Positions 1 through 6,696 of a stretch of DNA of 36,885 nucleotides are shown one piece after another. The notes under the pieces are model-generated. The model was not told the DNA's origin and made no database searches. It was given only the letters and a program-made list of their open reading frames with translations. A program made the translations under genes and the position numbers. The stretch spans positions 1 to 36,885 of the forward strand of contig JAIOQI010000011.1 in NCBI GenBank assembly GCA_021413445.1, in the 5' to 3' direction. The number at the start of each line of letters is the position of its first letter. The stretch's first letter is position 1. Source of the stretch: Alphaproteobacteria bacterium (GTDB lineage Bacteria; Pseudomonadota; Alphaproteobacteria; Micavibrionales; UBA2020).

Positions 1-204
1 AACGAAGGGAACGTCACGGCTACGCTGCAGCGTGAGGAGTTCTGCACGGAAGACAAGAAGATCTGCGCTCCTCTCGAAGGCAAGCGCATCTATCCTGGCG
101 TCAAGTGGGAAATGGAAGTGCCCACAGCCCTGAAAGGAAGGTCTTTCGAACAGACCCTGTTGCTTAACGGAAAGTATTCCAAGCTGTCCTATCCGTCTAA
201 CTGA
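1..204 (+). CDS. C-terminal end of a probable periplasmic pilus chaperone (5' truncated)
   Basis: An open frame enters from the left edge in frame 1 and runs 67 residues to a TGA at 202-204. The fragment is polar with short beta-like stretches, contains two cysteines (EFCTEDKKIC) and ends KYSKLSYPSN. No diagnostic motif survives, so the fragment alone does not identify the family. The chaperone call comes from context: the next gene, 31 nt downstream on the same strand, is a CS1/TcfC-type usher, and in such loci a periplasmic chaperone gene normally sits directly upstream of the usher. It could instead be a pilin or tip adhesin tail. Confidence 0.45.
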   Translation, partial: NEGNVTATLQREEFCTEDKKICAPLEGKRIYPGVKWEMEVPTALKGRSFEQTLLLNGKYSKLSYPSN

Positions 205-235
205 TAACTGACAACTAATGGCGCGGTGAGGGATT

Positions 236-3208
236 TTGCCCCTAAAGAGCCACATATCCGCCTTCATTATAGTCCTTCTTCTCATGATGGGTATTGCCTG
301 TGCCACAGCTTCGGCGGCGGCCCTGCTTCCGCCGCCGGTTGTACAGCCTGTGAAAGCCGTTCCGCCAGACACAGCCGTTGCAGAAAAGAAGGCTGAAGAG
401 GTTAAGGACACTGTCAAGGTCAACGATAATAAAGGCGATGTTTATTCTATACAGCTTGGCTCCTACCGTGACAGCGTCGCGCTTGAAAAAGACTGGCAGG
501 GGCTGAAGAAAAAATATCCGGACTTGCTGGGCAAGCTGACCTTGAAAACGGTGAAGGTGGATTTACCCGCGAAAGGAATTTATTACCGCCTGCAGGCCGG
601 TACAGTGACGGCGTCCCGTGCGCTTGAAATTTGCGATGCCCTGCAGAACATCCCGGACGGATGCCTATTGGTGGCGCCGGAATCAGGATCGCGCGCGTCA
701 GAGGCCCCCAAAGCCGCCGCGGCATTGCCGCCTCCGCCGCCGGTTGCGCAGCCCTTCTCAGGGCCTGCTGTCCAACCCGCTCCGCCGCCGCCCGTCCAGC
801 CGGCTGTGCCGTTGCCACCCCAATCAGCTGTAGCGCCGCCCGCCGCAGCATCGGACGGTGAAGGCGAATTCATCGCTTTTGATCTGATCGTCGGCGGGAA
901 CTACTACGGCTTTGTTTACGGGCGTTTCGGCGCGGACTGGTTCGAGCTCGATCAGGTGAACGATGCCCTCAACCAACTGCCTTCCGTCAGGAACAAGCAG
1001 GATTTTGCGCCACTTTTCAGCGGGCGTCTTACCGGGACAAAAACGGTTCCCGAGGTGGGAACTATCATGCTGGACACCGATCATTTCGCCATCAGGCTTG
1101 AGATCGCCGAGGCGGAAACCCTCCTACAGGAAGTGGGGGGGGTCGGGGAACTGGAAGAGGGGGAAAGGGGTTTTTCCATCCGCAACGCCCTCTTCGCGGC
1201 GGGAAGCACGCCGACGGAAAAACTTGAACTGTCCTCCGGCGTCTCGGTGTCGCACAACACAACATTTTCCAAGGAAAAAACGGCATTTTTGAGCTCGGGA
1301 TCCATTACCGCAGGCAGCGGCTATCTTCTGAGCGGCGCAATGGCCAGGCATGACTTCAAAAAGATGGGCCAGGACCTGACAGCCTATGGCGGCTTGCTGG
1401 AGGTTGAACACGGAATGAAGTTTGCAAAAAGCCTCCCTTATTACGGCATGCGCCTGGAAAGCAATCGGGAGCTGCTGTTCAGGGATTCACAGCTTCAGGG
1501 TTCCGGCATCGAGGTCTTCCTGCCCCGCCGCGCGCAGGTGGAAGTCTTCAAGAATGGAGAGGGCAAGGGGCAGGTCATTTTCTCGCGGGTGCTGGATTTC
1601 GGCACTATGCAGCTGGATACCCGTTCTTTTCCCGCCGGGAGTTATGATGTCGAGATCGTCGTGAAAGATGATGCGGGCGTCATCTCCCGCGAAACGCGGG
1701 CCTTCACCAAAACGCAACGCCTGACGCCGCGCGGCAAGTCCTATTTTGTTATTGATGCCGGGGAAATGAGGAATAACCTTCAGACGGCTGGGGTGTCTGT
1801 GGCGCAGGCCTCCTACAGGAGAAGGCTGACGGATTCGATGGACGGATCCCTGGCTGCTGCCGTGACGAGCGACGATCAGGTGCTTGAAGGGGCCCTGTTG
1901 AGGCAGGATGGATTCTCAGTGTTCGGGAATCTTGGACAGATAGACACCTCCCTGACCGGAAGTTTATCCGCCCGCGCCAAGCCGGCCGGGGTCGAGGCGT
2001 CAGTGGCGTGGATAGGGGAGAAAAAATCTTTCGGCGTCACCGCTTCGCAAATCTATGACCGTCCGGAGGTGGCAGGCAAGCTGGGCAGCCTTGCCCTTTC
2101 GGACAGGAAGGCCTTGAGCTTCAATTTTGCGTTGCCGCTGGAGTTCCCCTACATCAATACAATAAGCTCCTCCTTCCGCGCCGAATTCAGCGAGGACAAG
2201 AGCGGCGGCAGCCAGCATCGCTACGGGCCCGCATTCACCTACAAGTTTGATCGTTACAGGGAATATTTGCCGGAGTTGAGATTGGAATATGTGGTTACGG
2301 ACAGTGAGGAGCAGGTGCTGGGCGCCTTCGCCATCAGGAGCGACACAGTGGGTTCGGCCTGGACGAAAACACTGGAGATTGCGGGACGGGCGGCCAATAA
2401 GGACAATGAAACATCGTCGAGGGCCACGCTCGGGTTCTCAGGCGGGGGGTTTGCCCGGCAGGACTGGCGCCGGAACCTTACGGCCCACGCATCGTTTATT
2501 GCCAGCCCCCTGACGGCTGACCAGGGAACATACACTCCGCTGGTTACGGGCACTGCGAAGTACACCGCCCAGGCGTTGCAGACGCAGCTCTATCTGGACC
2601 AGCACTTGAAACAGGATCGTCAGGGAACGCTTGGCGGGGAACTGTCCACTACGCAGTTGTGGTCCCCCGGCGCCGGCCTCTCGGCCACGGCGGAAAGAGT
2701 ATCTCCTGACGCGGCGCTGGCCATGATACGGGTGAACGGCAAAGGCAAGGCCAGCGTAGGCATCGCGGTCGATGGCACCTTGAGGTCTGTCGTGAAAATC
2801 GGGGAGACTGCCGTCGTCTCCATTCCTGCTTTTAAAAAATCAAAGATTTCCATCTTCAACAAGGATGAGCTTGCCGATTTCGACATCAGGGAACGGGGAT
2901 ATAGCGTTGTCGGCTATCCGGGCAATGTTCTTTACCGCGAGTTCACTGTCATGAAAGTGTATTTCCTGCTGGGAACGCTGCTGGATGAAACGGGAAAGCC
3001 CCTTGCTGGGTTCAGGTTCACTTTCGGCGACCAGGTTTATTACACCGATGACAGAGGCTTCTTCACCCTTGAAACGTCGCTGGAAGCGGGGCAGAAGATT
3101 GAAATAGCTGAAGGGGGGGTGAGCTGCATGGTGGCTATTCCCGCCAGTCTTCCGGAAGATTCCCCCACTATCGAGCTGGGCAAGATCGCCTGCGTCAAAA
3201 AGCCGTGA
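236..3208 (+). CDS. TcfC/CooC-type outer-membrane fimbrial usher with N-terminal SPOR domain
   Basis: Predicted outer-membrane usher that would export and assemble pilus subunits delivered by a periplasmic chaperone. A TTG start at 236 is chosen because GAGGG lies just upstream and the frame then opens with a good signal peptide (hydrophobic IIVLLLMMGIA, likely cleavage near ATASA-A). Residues about 68-150 match a SPOR (peptidoglycan-binding) domain: YSIQLGSYRD at the start, a central YYRLQAG and a closing cysteine-containing strand. A Pro/Ala-rich linker (about 155-205) follows. From about 208 the protein resembles CS1-type ushers: an N-terminal domain starting EFIAFDLIVGG, barrel-like strands, an E-set-like segment (AQVEVFKNGEGKGQ) and a C-terminal segment with GTLLDETGKPLAGF as in the CooC/TcfC C-terminal domain. 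At 990 residues it is longer than I recall for this family, and SPOR plus linker account for the excess. The usher call is fairly secure and the SPOR call good by pattern. Confidence 0.82.
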   Translation: MPLKSHISAFIIVLLLMMGIACATASAAALLPPPVVQPVKAVPPDTAVAEKKAEEVKDTVKVNDNKGDVYSIQLGSYRDSVALEKDWQGLKKKYPDLLGKLTLKTVKVDLPAKGIYYRLQAGTVTASRALEICDALQNIPDGCLLVAPESGSRASEAPKAAAALPPPPPVAQPFSGPAVQPAPPPPVQPAVPLPPQSAVAPPAAASDGEGEFIAFDLIVGGNYYGFVYGRFGADWFELDQVNDALNQLPSVRNKQDFAPLFSGRLTGTKTVPEVGTIMLDTDHFAIRLEIAEAETLLQEVGGVGELEEGERGFSIRNALFAAGSTPTEKLELSSGVSVSHNTTFSKEKTAFLSSGSITAGSGYLLSGAMARHDFKKMGQDLTAYGGLLEVEHGMKFAKSLPYYGMRLESNRELLFRDSQLQGSGIEVFLPRRAQVEVFKNGEGKGQVIFSRVLDFGTMQLDTRSFPAGSYDVEIVVKDDAGVISRETRAFTKTQRLTPRGKSYFVIDAGEMRNNLQTAGVSVAQASYRRRLTDSMDGSLAAAVTSDDQVLEGALLRQDGFSVFGNLGQIDTSLTGSLSARAKPAGVEASVAWIGEKKSFGVTASQIYDRPEVAGKLGSLALSDRKALSFNFALPLEFPYINTISSSFRAEFSEDKSGGSQHRYGPAFTYKFDRYREYLPELRLEYVVTDSEEQVLGAFAIRSDTVGSAWTKTLEIAGRAANKDNETSSRATLGFSGGGFARQDWRRNLTAHASFIASPLTADQGTYTPLVTGTAKYTAQALQTQLYLDQHLKQDRQGTLGGELSTTQLWSPGAGLSATAERVSPDAALAMIRVNGKGKASVGIAVDGTLRSVVKIGETAVVSIPAFKKSKISIFNKDELADFDIRERGYSVVGYPGNVLYREFTVMKVYFLLGTLLDETGKPLAGFRFTFGDQVYYTDDRGFFTLETSLEAGQKIEIAEGGVSCMVAIPASLPEDSPTIELGKIACVKKP

Positions 3209-3229
3209 GCCTCTATTGTCATCCCTGTT

Positions 3230-3333
3230 GTCACCCCGCACTTGTTGCGGGGTCCAAAAGGGCGTCTGCGCGTCTAGTGACTCAATATGACGGCAGGACT
3301 GCCTTTTGGATGCCGGAACAAGTCCGGCATGAC
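3230..3333. repeat. Palindromic intergenic repeat with imperfect inverted ends
   Basis: About 26-nt ends form an imperfect inverted pair: 3230-3255 begins GTCACCCCGCACTTGTTGCG and 3308-3333, read on the minus strand, begins GTCATGCCGGACTTGTTCCG. Each end is also an internal hairpin. About 50 nt of unrelated DNA lie between them. Similar GTCAT-ended units occur at 4007-4100, 4742-4767, 23195-23220 and 28874-28951. This type of short mobile-looking element is scattered through many alphaproteobacterial genomes. It lies in the gap between the usher and the convergent pilin-like gene and may act as a transcription stop or mRNA stabiliser, which is not shown by the sequence. Confidence 0.75.
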
Positions 3334-3378
3334 AAAGAGGGCAAGGGTGAAGTTTTTGTTTTAGGAAACGTCCCTAAC

Positions 3379-3927
3379 CTAATTCGATTGCACGAGTACC
3401 GTCAATCTCGTGCTGTACGATCCGGCAGCCGCTGCCCGTAGGTCAGATTCCGGCAGCAGGATGTGCAGGTTGGCGCTGAAACCGTTCTCCGTGCAATCGC
3501 TGCTGGTCGTATTGGCATTGGCTGCAGCCAGGGGAACGCCGTAAGTGACCGCTGTCCCGCCCGTCGTGCCCGGCGCGTCATGCCAGAAAACACCCATGTT
3601 GATCTGGGCTGTGCCGCCTATGTCCTCCACCGCGAAGCCGTCGGGGGACATTCCTGAGTCATCGGTGATCGTCACCTGATAGGCGCCGTTGCCGTTGCTC
3701 CAGACGCAGACGTCGTTATTGGCCTCCATGTCGCCCGAACCGCCGTAGGTGCCCAGCAAGAAGTCGGATGTATGGCTGATGCGGAACAGTTCAGGAATTG
3801 TCAGGGTAATGTCGATCGTGCCGGTCGAACTCAGGCCAAGTGTGCCATCGGTGGCTGCCACGGCTTGTCCTGCCGCTGTGGCCGTGGCCAGCAGACCCGC
3901 GATCAAGAGCTTTTTAAAAGTATTCAT
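3379..3927 (-). CDS. Secreted fimbrial subunit-like protein A
   Basis: A 182-residue predicted exported subunit. The start ATG at 3925-3927 is chosen because it opens a typical signal peptide (MNTFKKLLIAGLLATATAAG, cleavage after AVA-A), has AAGGGA about 8 nt upstream, and sits behind a strong promoter; the frame stays open further upstream, but that part reads antisense through the neighbouring pilin gene and the repeat. The mature part is beta-rich, with LLGTYGGSGDM followed by a cysteine (NDVCVWSNGNGAYQVTITDD), a second cysteine (SSDCTENGFSANLHI), and a closing strand AAGSYSTRLTVLVQ. The cysteine pair and final strand resemble pilin/spore-coat-U-like subunits. It faces the usher convergently across a palindromic repeat and is divergent from subunit-like gene B. 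It is probably a pilus subunit for the adjacent usher; the exact Pfam family was not verified. Confidence 0.7.
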   Translation of the reverse strand: MNTFKKLLIAGLLATATAAGQAVAATDGTLGLSSTGTIDITLTIPELFRISHTSDFLLGTYGGSGDMEANNDVCVWSNGNGAYQVTITDDSGMSPDGFAVEDIGGTAQINMGVFWHDAPGTTGGTAVTYGVPLAAANANTTSSDCTENGFSANLHILLPESDLRAAAAGSYSTRLTVLVQSN

Positions 3928-3961
3928 GTTTATTCCCTTTGGCCTGACGCCGACCGTACTA

Positions 3962-3990
3962 TGTATATACCAAAGTTTAAAACCTGTCAA
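3962..3990 (-). promoter_or_regulatory. Sigma70-type promoter for subunit gene A
   Basis: Read on the minus strand, TTGACA (3985-3990) is followed by a 17-nt spacer and TATACA (3962-3967). This is a perfect -35 and a 5/6 -10, placing the start of transcription about 30 nt ahead of the ATG. It is among the strongest promoter matches in the window, which fits a highly expressed structural subunit. Confidence 0.75.
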
Positions 3991-4006
3991 TAAATGATCG
4001 GTATCC

Positions 4007-4100
4007 GTCATCCCGCGAAGGCCGGGATCCGGACCGTGCGAAGCACCTTTATAAATGCCGCCTTGAGGCGAGGCCAGACCCCCGCCTTCGCGGGGGTGAC
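4007..4100. repeat. Palindromic intergenic repeat between divergent pilin-like genes
   Basis: The left end, 4007-4032 (GTCATCCCGCGAAGGCCGGG), and the right end, 4074-4100 (minus strand GTCACCCCCGCGAAGGCGGG), form an imperfect inverted repeat around about 40 nt of different sequence. Another GGGATGAC trails at 4111-4118. It belongs to the same GTCAT-ended family as 3230-3333. It lies in the spacer between subunit genes A and B, upstream of the promoter region of each. Confidence 0.75.
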
Positions 4101-4155
4101 GGGGCGGGCAGGGATGACAAGAGAGGGCAGGGACAGGTGAGTGTGTTTCTATCAA

Positions 4156-4184
4156 TTGTTTCCGCCGCCGGAGGGTGTTATGCT
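4156..4184 (+). promoter_or_regulatory. Possible extended -10 promoter for subunit gene B
   Basis: TTGTTT (4156-4161), a 17-nt spacer and TATGCT (4179-4184), with a TG one base upstream of the -10 hexamer, look like an extended -10 sigma70 promoter. The weak -35 makes this a tentative call. It would start transcription about 40 nt ahead of the ATG at 4232. Confidence 0.45.
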
Positions 4185-4231
4185 TTCCGGACGGGCTGAT
4201 CTTGGGCCAGCCGGAACAGTTGGGAGTTGAC

Positions 4232-4714
4232 ATGAAAAAATGGCTTGTTTTTCTCGTATTTCTTTCCTGTTTCCCCTTCCATGAAGGGCAGGCCGCGCCC
4301 CCTCTGGTGCGCATCACGGGTATAGATGACTTGAACCTGGGTACGTGGGACGTGTCGTCTGACATGACCGGCAACGATCCGGTTTGCGTTTATAACACCC
4401 GCGCCGCAACCTACAGGGTGACCGCCACGGACAATTCGACGATCGAGCCCGGCCAGTTCAGGCTTGAAAACACGGAAAGGACTGTCCAGATTCCTTATAC
4501 CGTTCAGTGGGCGGAAACGGCTTCGCCCGGAACGGGAACGGTCGAGCTGCAGGATGGGGTTGTGTATGGCGCCGGCGGCGCCAATACCCTCGATGAAACC
4601 TGCCGTTCAGGGGAGTTGAGCGCCAACCTGGGCATTACCGTCGCCGCGGTGGATATGCAGACCCTGCCGGCCGGCACTTATACGGCAACCGTGACTATTG
4701 GGGTAACGCCGTAA
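4232..4714 (+). CDS. Secreted fimbrial subunit-like protein B
   Basis: A 160-residue predicted exported protein. The ATG at 4232 is chosen over an in-frame ATG at 4175 because GGGAG lies 5-6 nt upstream and it begins a clean signal peptide (MKKWLVFLVFLSCFPFHEGQ, cleavage after GQA-A). The mature chain contains DLNLGTWDVSSDMTGNDPVC, then YRVTATD, a second cysteine in DETCRSGELSANLGI, and ends LPAGTYTATVTIGVTP. This matches subunit A position for position around the LGT[WY], both cysteines, the SAN strand and the closing strand, so A and B are paralogues. It lacks the longer N-terminal Thr/Ser-rich segment seen in A and C, so it may be a minor or tip subunit. The role is inferred from the neighbouring usher. 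Confidence 0.68.
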   Translation: MKKWLVFLVFLSCFPFHEGQAAPPLVRITGIDDLNLGTWDVSSDMTGNDPVCVYNTRAATYRVTATDNSTIEPGQFRLENTERTVQIPYTVQWAETASPGTGTVELQDGVVYGAGGANTLDETCRSGELSANLGITVAAVDMQTLPAGTYTATVTIGVTP

Positions 4715-4741
4715 ACATTTCCCATCATACATCCCTGTATC

Positions 4742-4767
4742 GTCATACCGGCGAAAGCCGGGGCATC
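4742..4767. repeat. Solo half of the palindromic repeat
   Basis: GTCATACCGGCGAAAGCCGG followed by GGCATC matches one end of the GTCAT-ended repeat family, with its internal hairpin intact. No matching second end is present before the terminator at 4802, so this is a half-element or decayed copy, between subunit genes B and C. Confidence 0.6.
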
Positions 4768-4801
4768 GCACCCATACACCGCGTCATCCCACAAAAACAA
4801 A

Positions 4802-4840
4802 GGAGCCCCGGCCTTTCGGCCAAGGCTCCCTTGTTTGATT
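4802..4840. terminator. Bidirectional intrinsic terminator between subunit genes B and C
   Basis: Stem GGAGCC-CC-GGCC (4802-4813), loop TTTC, and GGCC-AA-GGCTCC (4818-4829) form a strong hairpin with a small symmetric internal loop. On the plus strand CTTGTTTGATTTAT follows; on the minus strand TTGTTTTTGT follows (4800-4791). It therefore can end both convergent genes, B (stop 4714) and C (stop 4859). Confidence 0.8.
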
Positions 4841-4858
4841 TATCCCCAAAATTCCAAA

Positions 4859-5419
4859 TTAGACGGGGATAAAGGTAAGCGTGACAGTGGTAGAGTATGA
4901 TCCGGCAACTGCCGCCTCAAGGGCGTCCTTCGCGAACATAACCTTGAAGTTGAGGTTGGCTACCTGACCGCCTAATGCCAGGGAGTCATAGGCGCCGGTC
5001 ATCGTCGTGTAGTTTTTGTCGATGAGATCCTGTGCCACACCTGCTGGGTCTGTCAGGTCAGTCATATTGGCGGTGAAGGCGATAAAGTTGCCCGTCCCAT
5101 CCGCCACATTGTAGCCGTTTTGAGCACCAGCACCAGTGTTTATGAGTAGCGCTTTATACGCGCCGCCAGCATAGTTGACCCCGACGGTCAGGTCTTCGCT
5201 CGCCGACATACCCGCTGTCAAGTCTGTCCAGGTGCCAAGCGCAAGGGGGGCGTCACCCGTTTCATTGATCAGTTTAGGGATGTCTATGGTAATCTCAATC
5301 CCCGAGCTGCTCGTGGACGTGCCGATCCCGGACTCGACCGGGTCAGCCAATGCTTGTCCTGCGCCCATCGCGGTTGTTGCCAGCAGACCCACCATCAGTA
5401 GTTTTTTCAAATTATTCAT
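4859..5419 (-). CDS. Secreted fimbrial subunit-like protein C (cysteine-free)
   Basis: A 186-residue predicted exported protein. The start ATG at 5417-5419 has AAGGAG 8 nt upstream and opens a signal peptide (MNNLKKLLMVGLLATTAMGA, cleavage after ALA-D) nearly identical to that of subunit A. The mature part begins with a Ser/Thr/Gly-rich segment, then IEITIDIPKLINETGD, an LALGTWTDL strand matching the LGT[WY] of A and B, NLNFKVMFAKDALEAAVAGS, and a final strand YSTTVTLTFIPV. Unlike A and B it has no cysteine in the mature chain, so it would fold without a disulfide, as CS1-type major pilins do. A possible -10 (TATACA, minus strand, 5461-5466) lies about 42 nt upstream, but no good -35 was found. 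It may be the major pilin, which is inferred. Confidence 0.68.
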   Translation of the reverse strand: MNNLKKLLMVGLLATTAMGAGQALADPVESGIGTSTSSSGIEITIDIPKLINETGDAPLALGTWTDLTAGMSASEDLTVGVNYAGGAYKALLINTGAGAQNGYNVADGTGNFIAFTANMTDLTDPAGVAQDLIDKNYTTMTGAYDSLALGGQVANLNFKVMFAKDALEAAVAGSYSTTVTLTFIPV

Positions 5420-5782
5420 AATCCGTACTCCTTATGTTGATAGCTTATGTTAATAACTGTTGTATAGGAAGGTTTTACAAGAAGGAGAAAAAAACCGCCC
5501 CATAGGATAATTATGGCATTGTATTTCCTAAATAATGGTTAACATAATGACTTTTTACCATATATTTTTAAATTCACACAACTATTCCGTGCTTATGGAA
5601 TAATGATTTCTAGTGTTTTTTCAAAAAAAATCGACGGTTCTGTTTTTTTGGGGGGAATCGGACAATTCGTACCGATTCTCCCTGATTTCGGGGCGGCAAA
5701 ACGCCCCTGAAAGGCCGATTCCGCCGCCTGCGCGCCCCAGTCCGCCGGAAATATGTTTATCTCTTTGATAAATCTGAGAAAA
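5420..5782. other. Gene-free AT-rich spacer with two strong hairpins
   Basis: No supportable gene lies between subunit C and tRNA-Arg. The part 5420-5640 is AT-rich and presumably holds the subunit C promoter. Further right are two stem-loops: 5653-5684, with arms GGGGAATCGG and CCGATTCTCCC, and about 5690-5708, with GGGGCG and CGCCCC around GCAAAA. Neither is followed by a T-run in an orientation that makes a convincing terminator. An 83-codon minus-strand frame (5593-5844) runs through the tRNA and is not believed to be a gene. Confidence 0.6.
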
Positions 5783-5859
5783 TGGTGCGCCCGACGGGAG
5801 TCGAACCCATAACCTTTGGCTTCGGAGGCCAACACTCTATCCAATTGAGCTACGGGCGC
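5783..5859 (-). tRNA. tRNA-Arg (anticodon CCG)
   Basis: The minus strand reads a full cloverleaf of 77 nt including an encoded CCA (5785-5783). The acceptor stem GCGCCCG pairs with CGGGCGC. The D arm contains AATTGGATA, the anticodon stem is TTGGC/GCCAA around loop CTCCGAA (anticodon CCG, reading CGG), and the T arm has GGTTCGACTCCC. A dedicated promoter lies directly upstream. I see no integrase or duplicated tRNA end nearby, so it does not look like an active attachment site. Confidence 0.95.
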
Positions 5860-5867
5860 ATGGTTTC

Positions 5868-5896
5868 TTTATCGGGGAGAATGCTTCTTCTGTCAA
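5868..5896 (-). promoter_or_regulatory. Promoter of tRNA-Arg
   Basis: On the minus strand TTGACA (5891-5896), a 17-nt spacer and GATAAA (5868-5873) place the transcription start within a few nucleotides of the tRNA 5' end at 5859. It is divergent from and only 7 nt away from the -35 of the rpmH promoter. Confidence 0.7.
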
Positions 5897-5903
5897 TAAC
5901 ATC

Positions 5904-5933
5904 TTGACAGGGCAGGGGGCAGCGTCCTATACA
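5904..5933 (+). promoter_or_regulatory. Promoter of the rpmH-rnpA-yidD-yidC-engB operon
   Basis: Consensus -35 TTGACA (5904-5909), an 18-nt spacer and -10 TATACA (5928-5933). Transcription would start near 5940, about 35 nt before the rpmH start codon. The near-consensus hexamers suit a ribosomal protein gene. Confidence 0.8.
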
Positions 5934-5975
5934 ACTACACTCTTGAATAATTATGATGACTGATGGAGATCTACT

Positions 5976-6113
5976 GTGACAAAACGTACCTATCAACCGA
6001 GCAAGCTGGTGCGCAAACGCCGCCACGGGTTCAGACTCCGCATGGCAACGGCCAACGGCCAGAAGATTCTTGCCAACCGCCGCGCCAAGGGCCGTAAAAA
6101 GCTTTCCGCTTAA
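5976..6113 (+). CDS. rpmH: 50S ribosomal protein L34
   Basis: A 45-residue highly basic protein reading [20 protein letters not shown] and ending [12 protein letters not shown], unmistakable for L34, a component of the large ribosomal subunit. The start is GTG at 5976, with GGAG 8 nt upstream. It is followed 8 nt later by rnpA, the near-universal bacterial arrangement in which the most abundant product leads the operon. A strong promoter precedes it. Confidence 0.97.
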   Translation: MTKRTYQPSKLVRKRRHGFRLRMATANGQKILANRRAKGRKKLSA

Positions 6114-6121
6114 GGATTTCC

Positions 6122-6472
6122 ATGTGCGCCGCGGTGAATTCACTGAAGGCGTCTGCTGATTTTCAGCGTATTTCCCGTCTGGGAAAGAAATGGGTATTTC
6201 CGGCCTTTATCATGCTTGTCCTTCAACAGGAGAAAAAAGATTCCCCCTTCCGCCTCGGGCTGACCGTCAGCCGCAAGGTCGGCAATGCCGTGGCGCGGAA
6301 CCGCGCCAAGCGCCGGCTGCGGGAAATGGTGCGCCTGTCCGCCGCCCCCGAAAAGATGGCCGGTTTCGATATTGTGCTGATCGCCAAGGCTTCTGCGGCA
6401 GAACGCGATTTTTCCCTGATGAAACGGGATTTCCTGCAAGGGCTGGAAAAGCTGGGGATCCTGTCCTTATGA
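6122..6472 (+). CDS. rnpA: Ribonuclease P protein component
   Basis: A 116-residue basic protein that assists RNase P RNA in removing the 5' leader of pre-tRNAs. The family signature RNRAKRRLRE follows FRLGLTVSRKVGNAVA, and the N-terminus has the expected LKASADFQRISRLGKKW. Length is normal. The ATG at 6122 has AAGGAT just upstream, overlapping the rpmH stop region. The gene overlaps yidD by 4 nt (ATGA), so translation is probably coupled. Confidence 0.96.
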   Translation: MCAAVNSLKASADFQRISRLGKKWVFPAFIMLVLQQEKKDSPFRLGLTVSRKVGNAVARNRAKRRLREMVRLSAAPEKMAGFDIVLIAKASAAERDFSLMKRDFLQGLEKLGILSL

Positions 6473-6696
6473 GCCATTTCCTTTTAACCGCCATCCGTGT
6501 ATATCAATACCTGTTCTCTTCATGGATGGGGAGGAGCTGCCGCTATCACCCCACCTGTTCAACCTATGCCGCGCAATCCATCCGCCAATTCGGCGCGCTG
6601 CGCGGGAGCTGGATGGGGATCAAACGGATTTGCCGCTGCCATCCCTACCATGCCGGAGGATATGATCCGGTTCCTGAAAGAAAGACTGTAAAATGA
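6469..6696 (+). CDS. yidD: Membrane protein insertion efficiency factor YidD
   Basis: A 75-residue protein with the full family signature: an N-terminal hydrophobic or amphipathic stretch (LLTAIRVYQYLFSSWMG), then CRYHPTCSTYAAQSI, RICRCHP and a terminal GGYDPVP. YidD assists YidC-dependent insertion of inner-membrane proteins. The start at 6469 is chosen because the ATG overlaps the rnpA stop (ATGA) and gives the normal family length; the frame stays open upstream inside rnpA but only as a shadow. Its own stop overlaps the yidC start by 4 nt. Confidence 0.95.
   Translation: MSHFLLTAIRVYQYLFSSWMGRSCRYHPTCSTYAAQSIRQFGALRGSWMGIKRICRCHPYHAGGYDPVPERKTVK

Noticed and set aside
3928..4374. Upstream extension of subunit gene A to 331 residues
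   Set aside because: The added codons read antisense through gene B and the palindromic repeat; the internal ATG at 3927 has a signal peptide, ribosome site and promoter.
5593..5844. 83-codon minus-strand frame
   Set aside because: Its first third is the tRNA-Arg sequence read as protein; no ribosome site or similarity.
5783..5859. tRNA-Arg as an integration (attachment) site
   Set aside because: No integrase gene, no duplicated tRNA 3' end and only housekeeping genes next to it.
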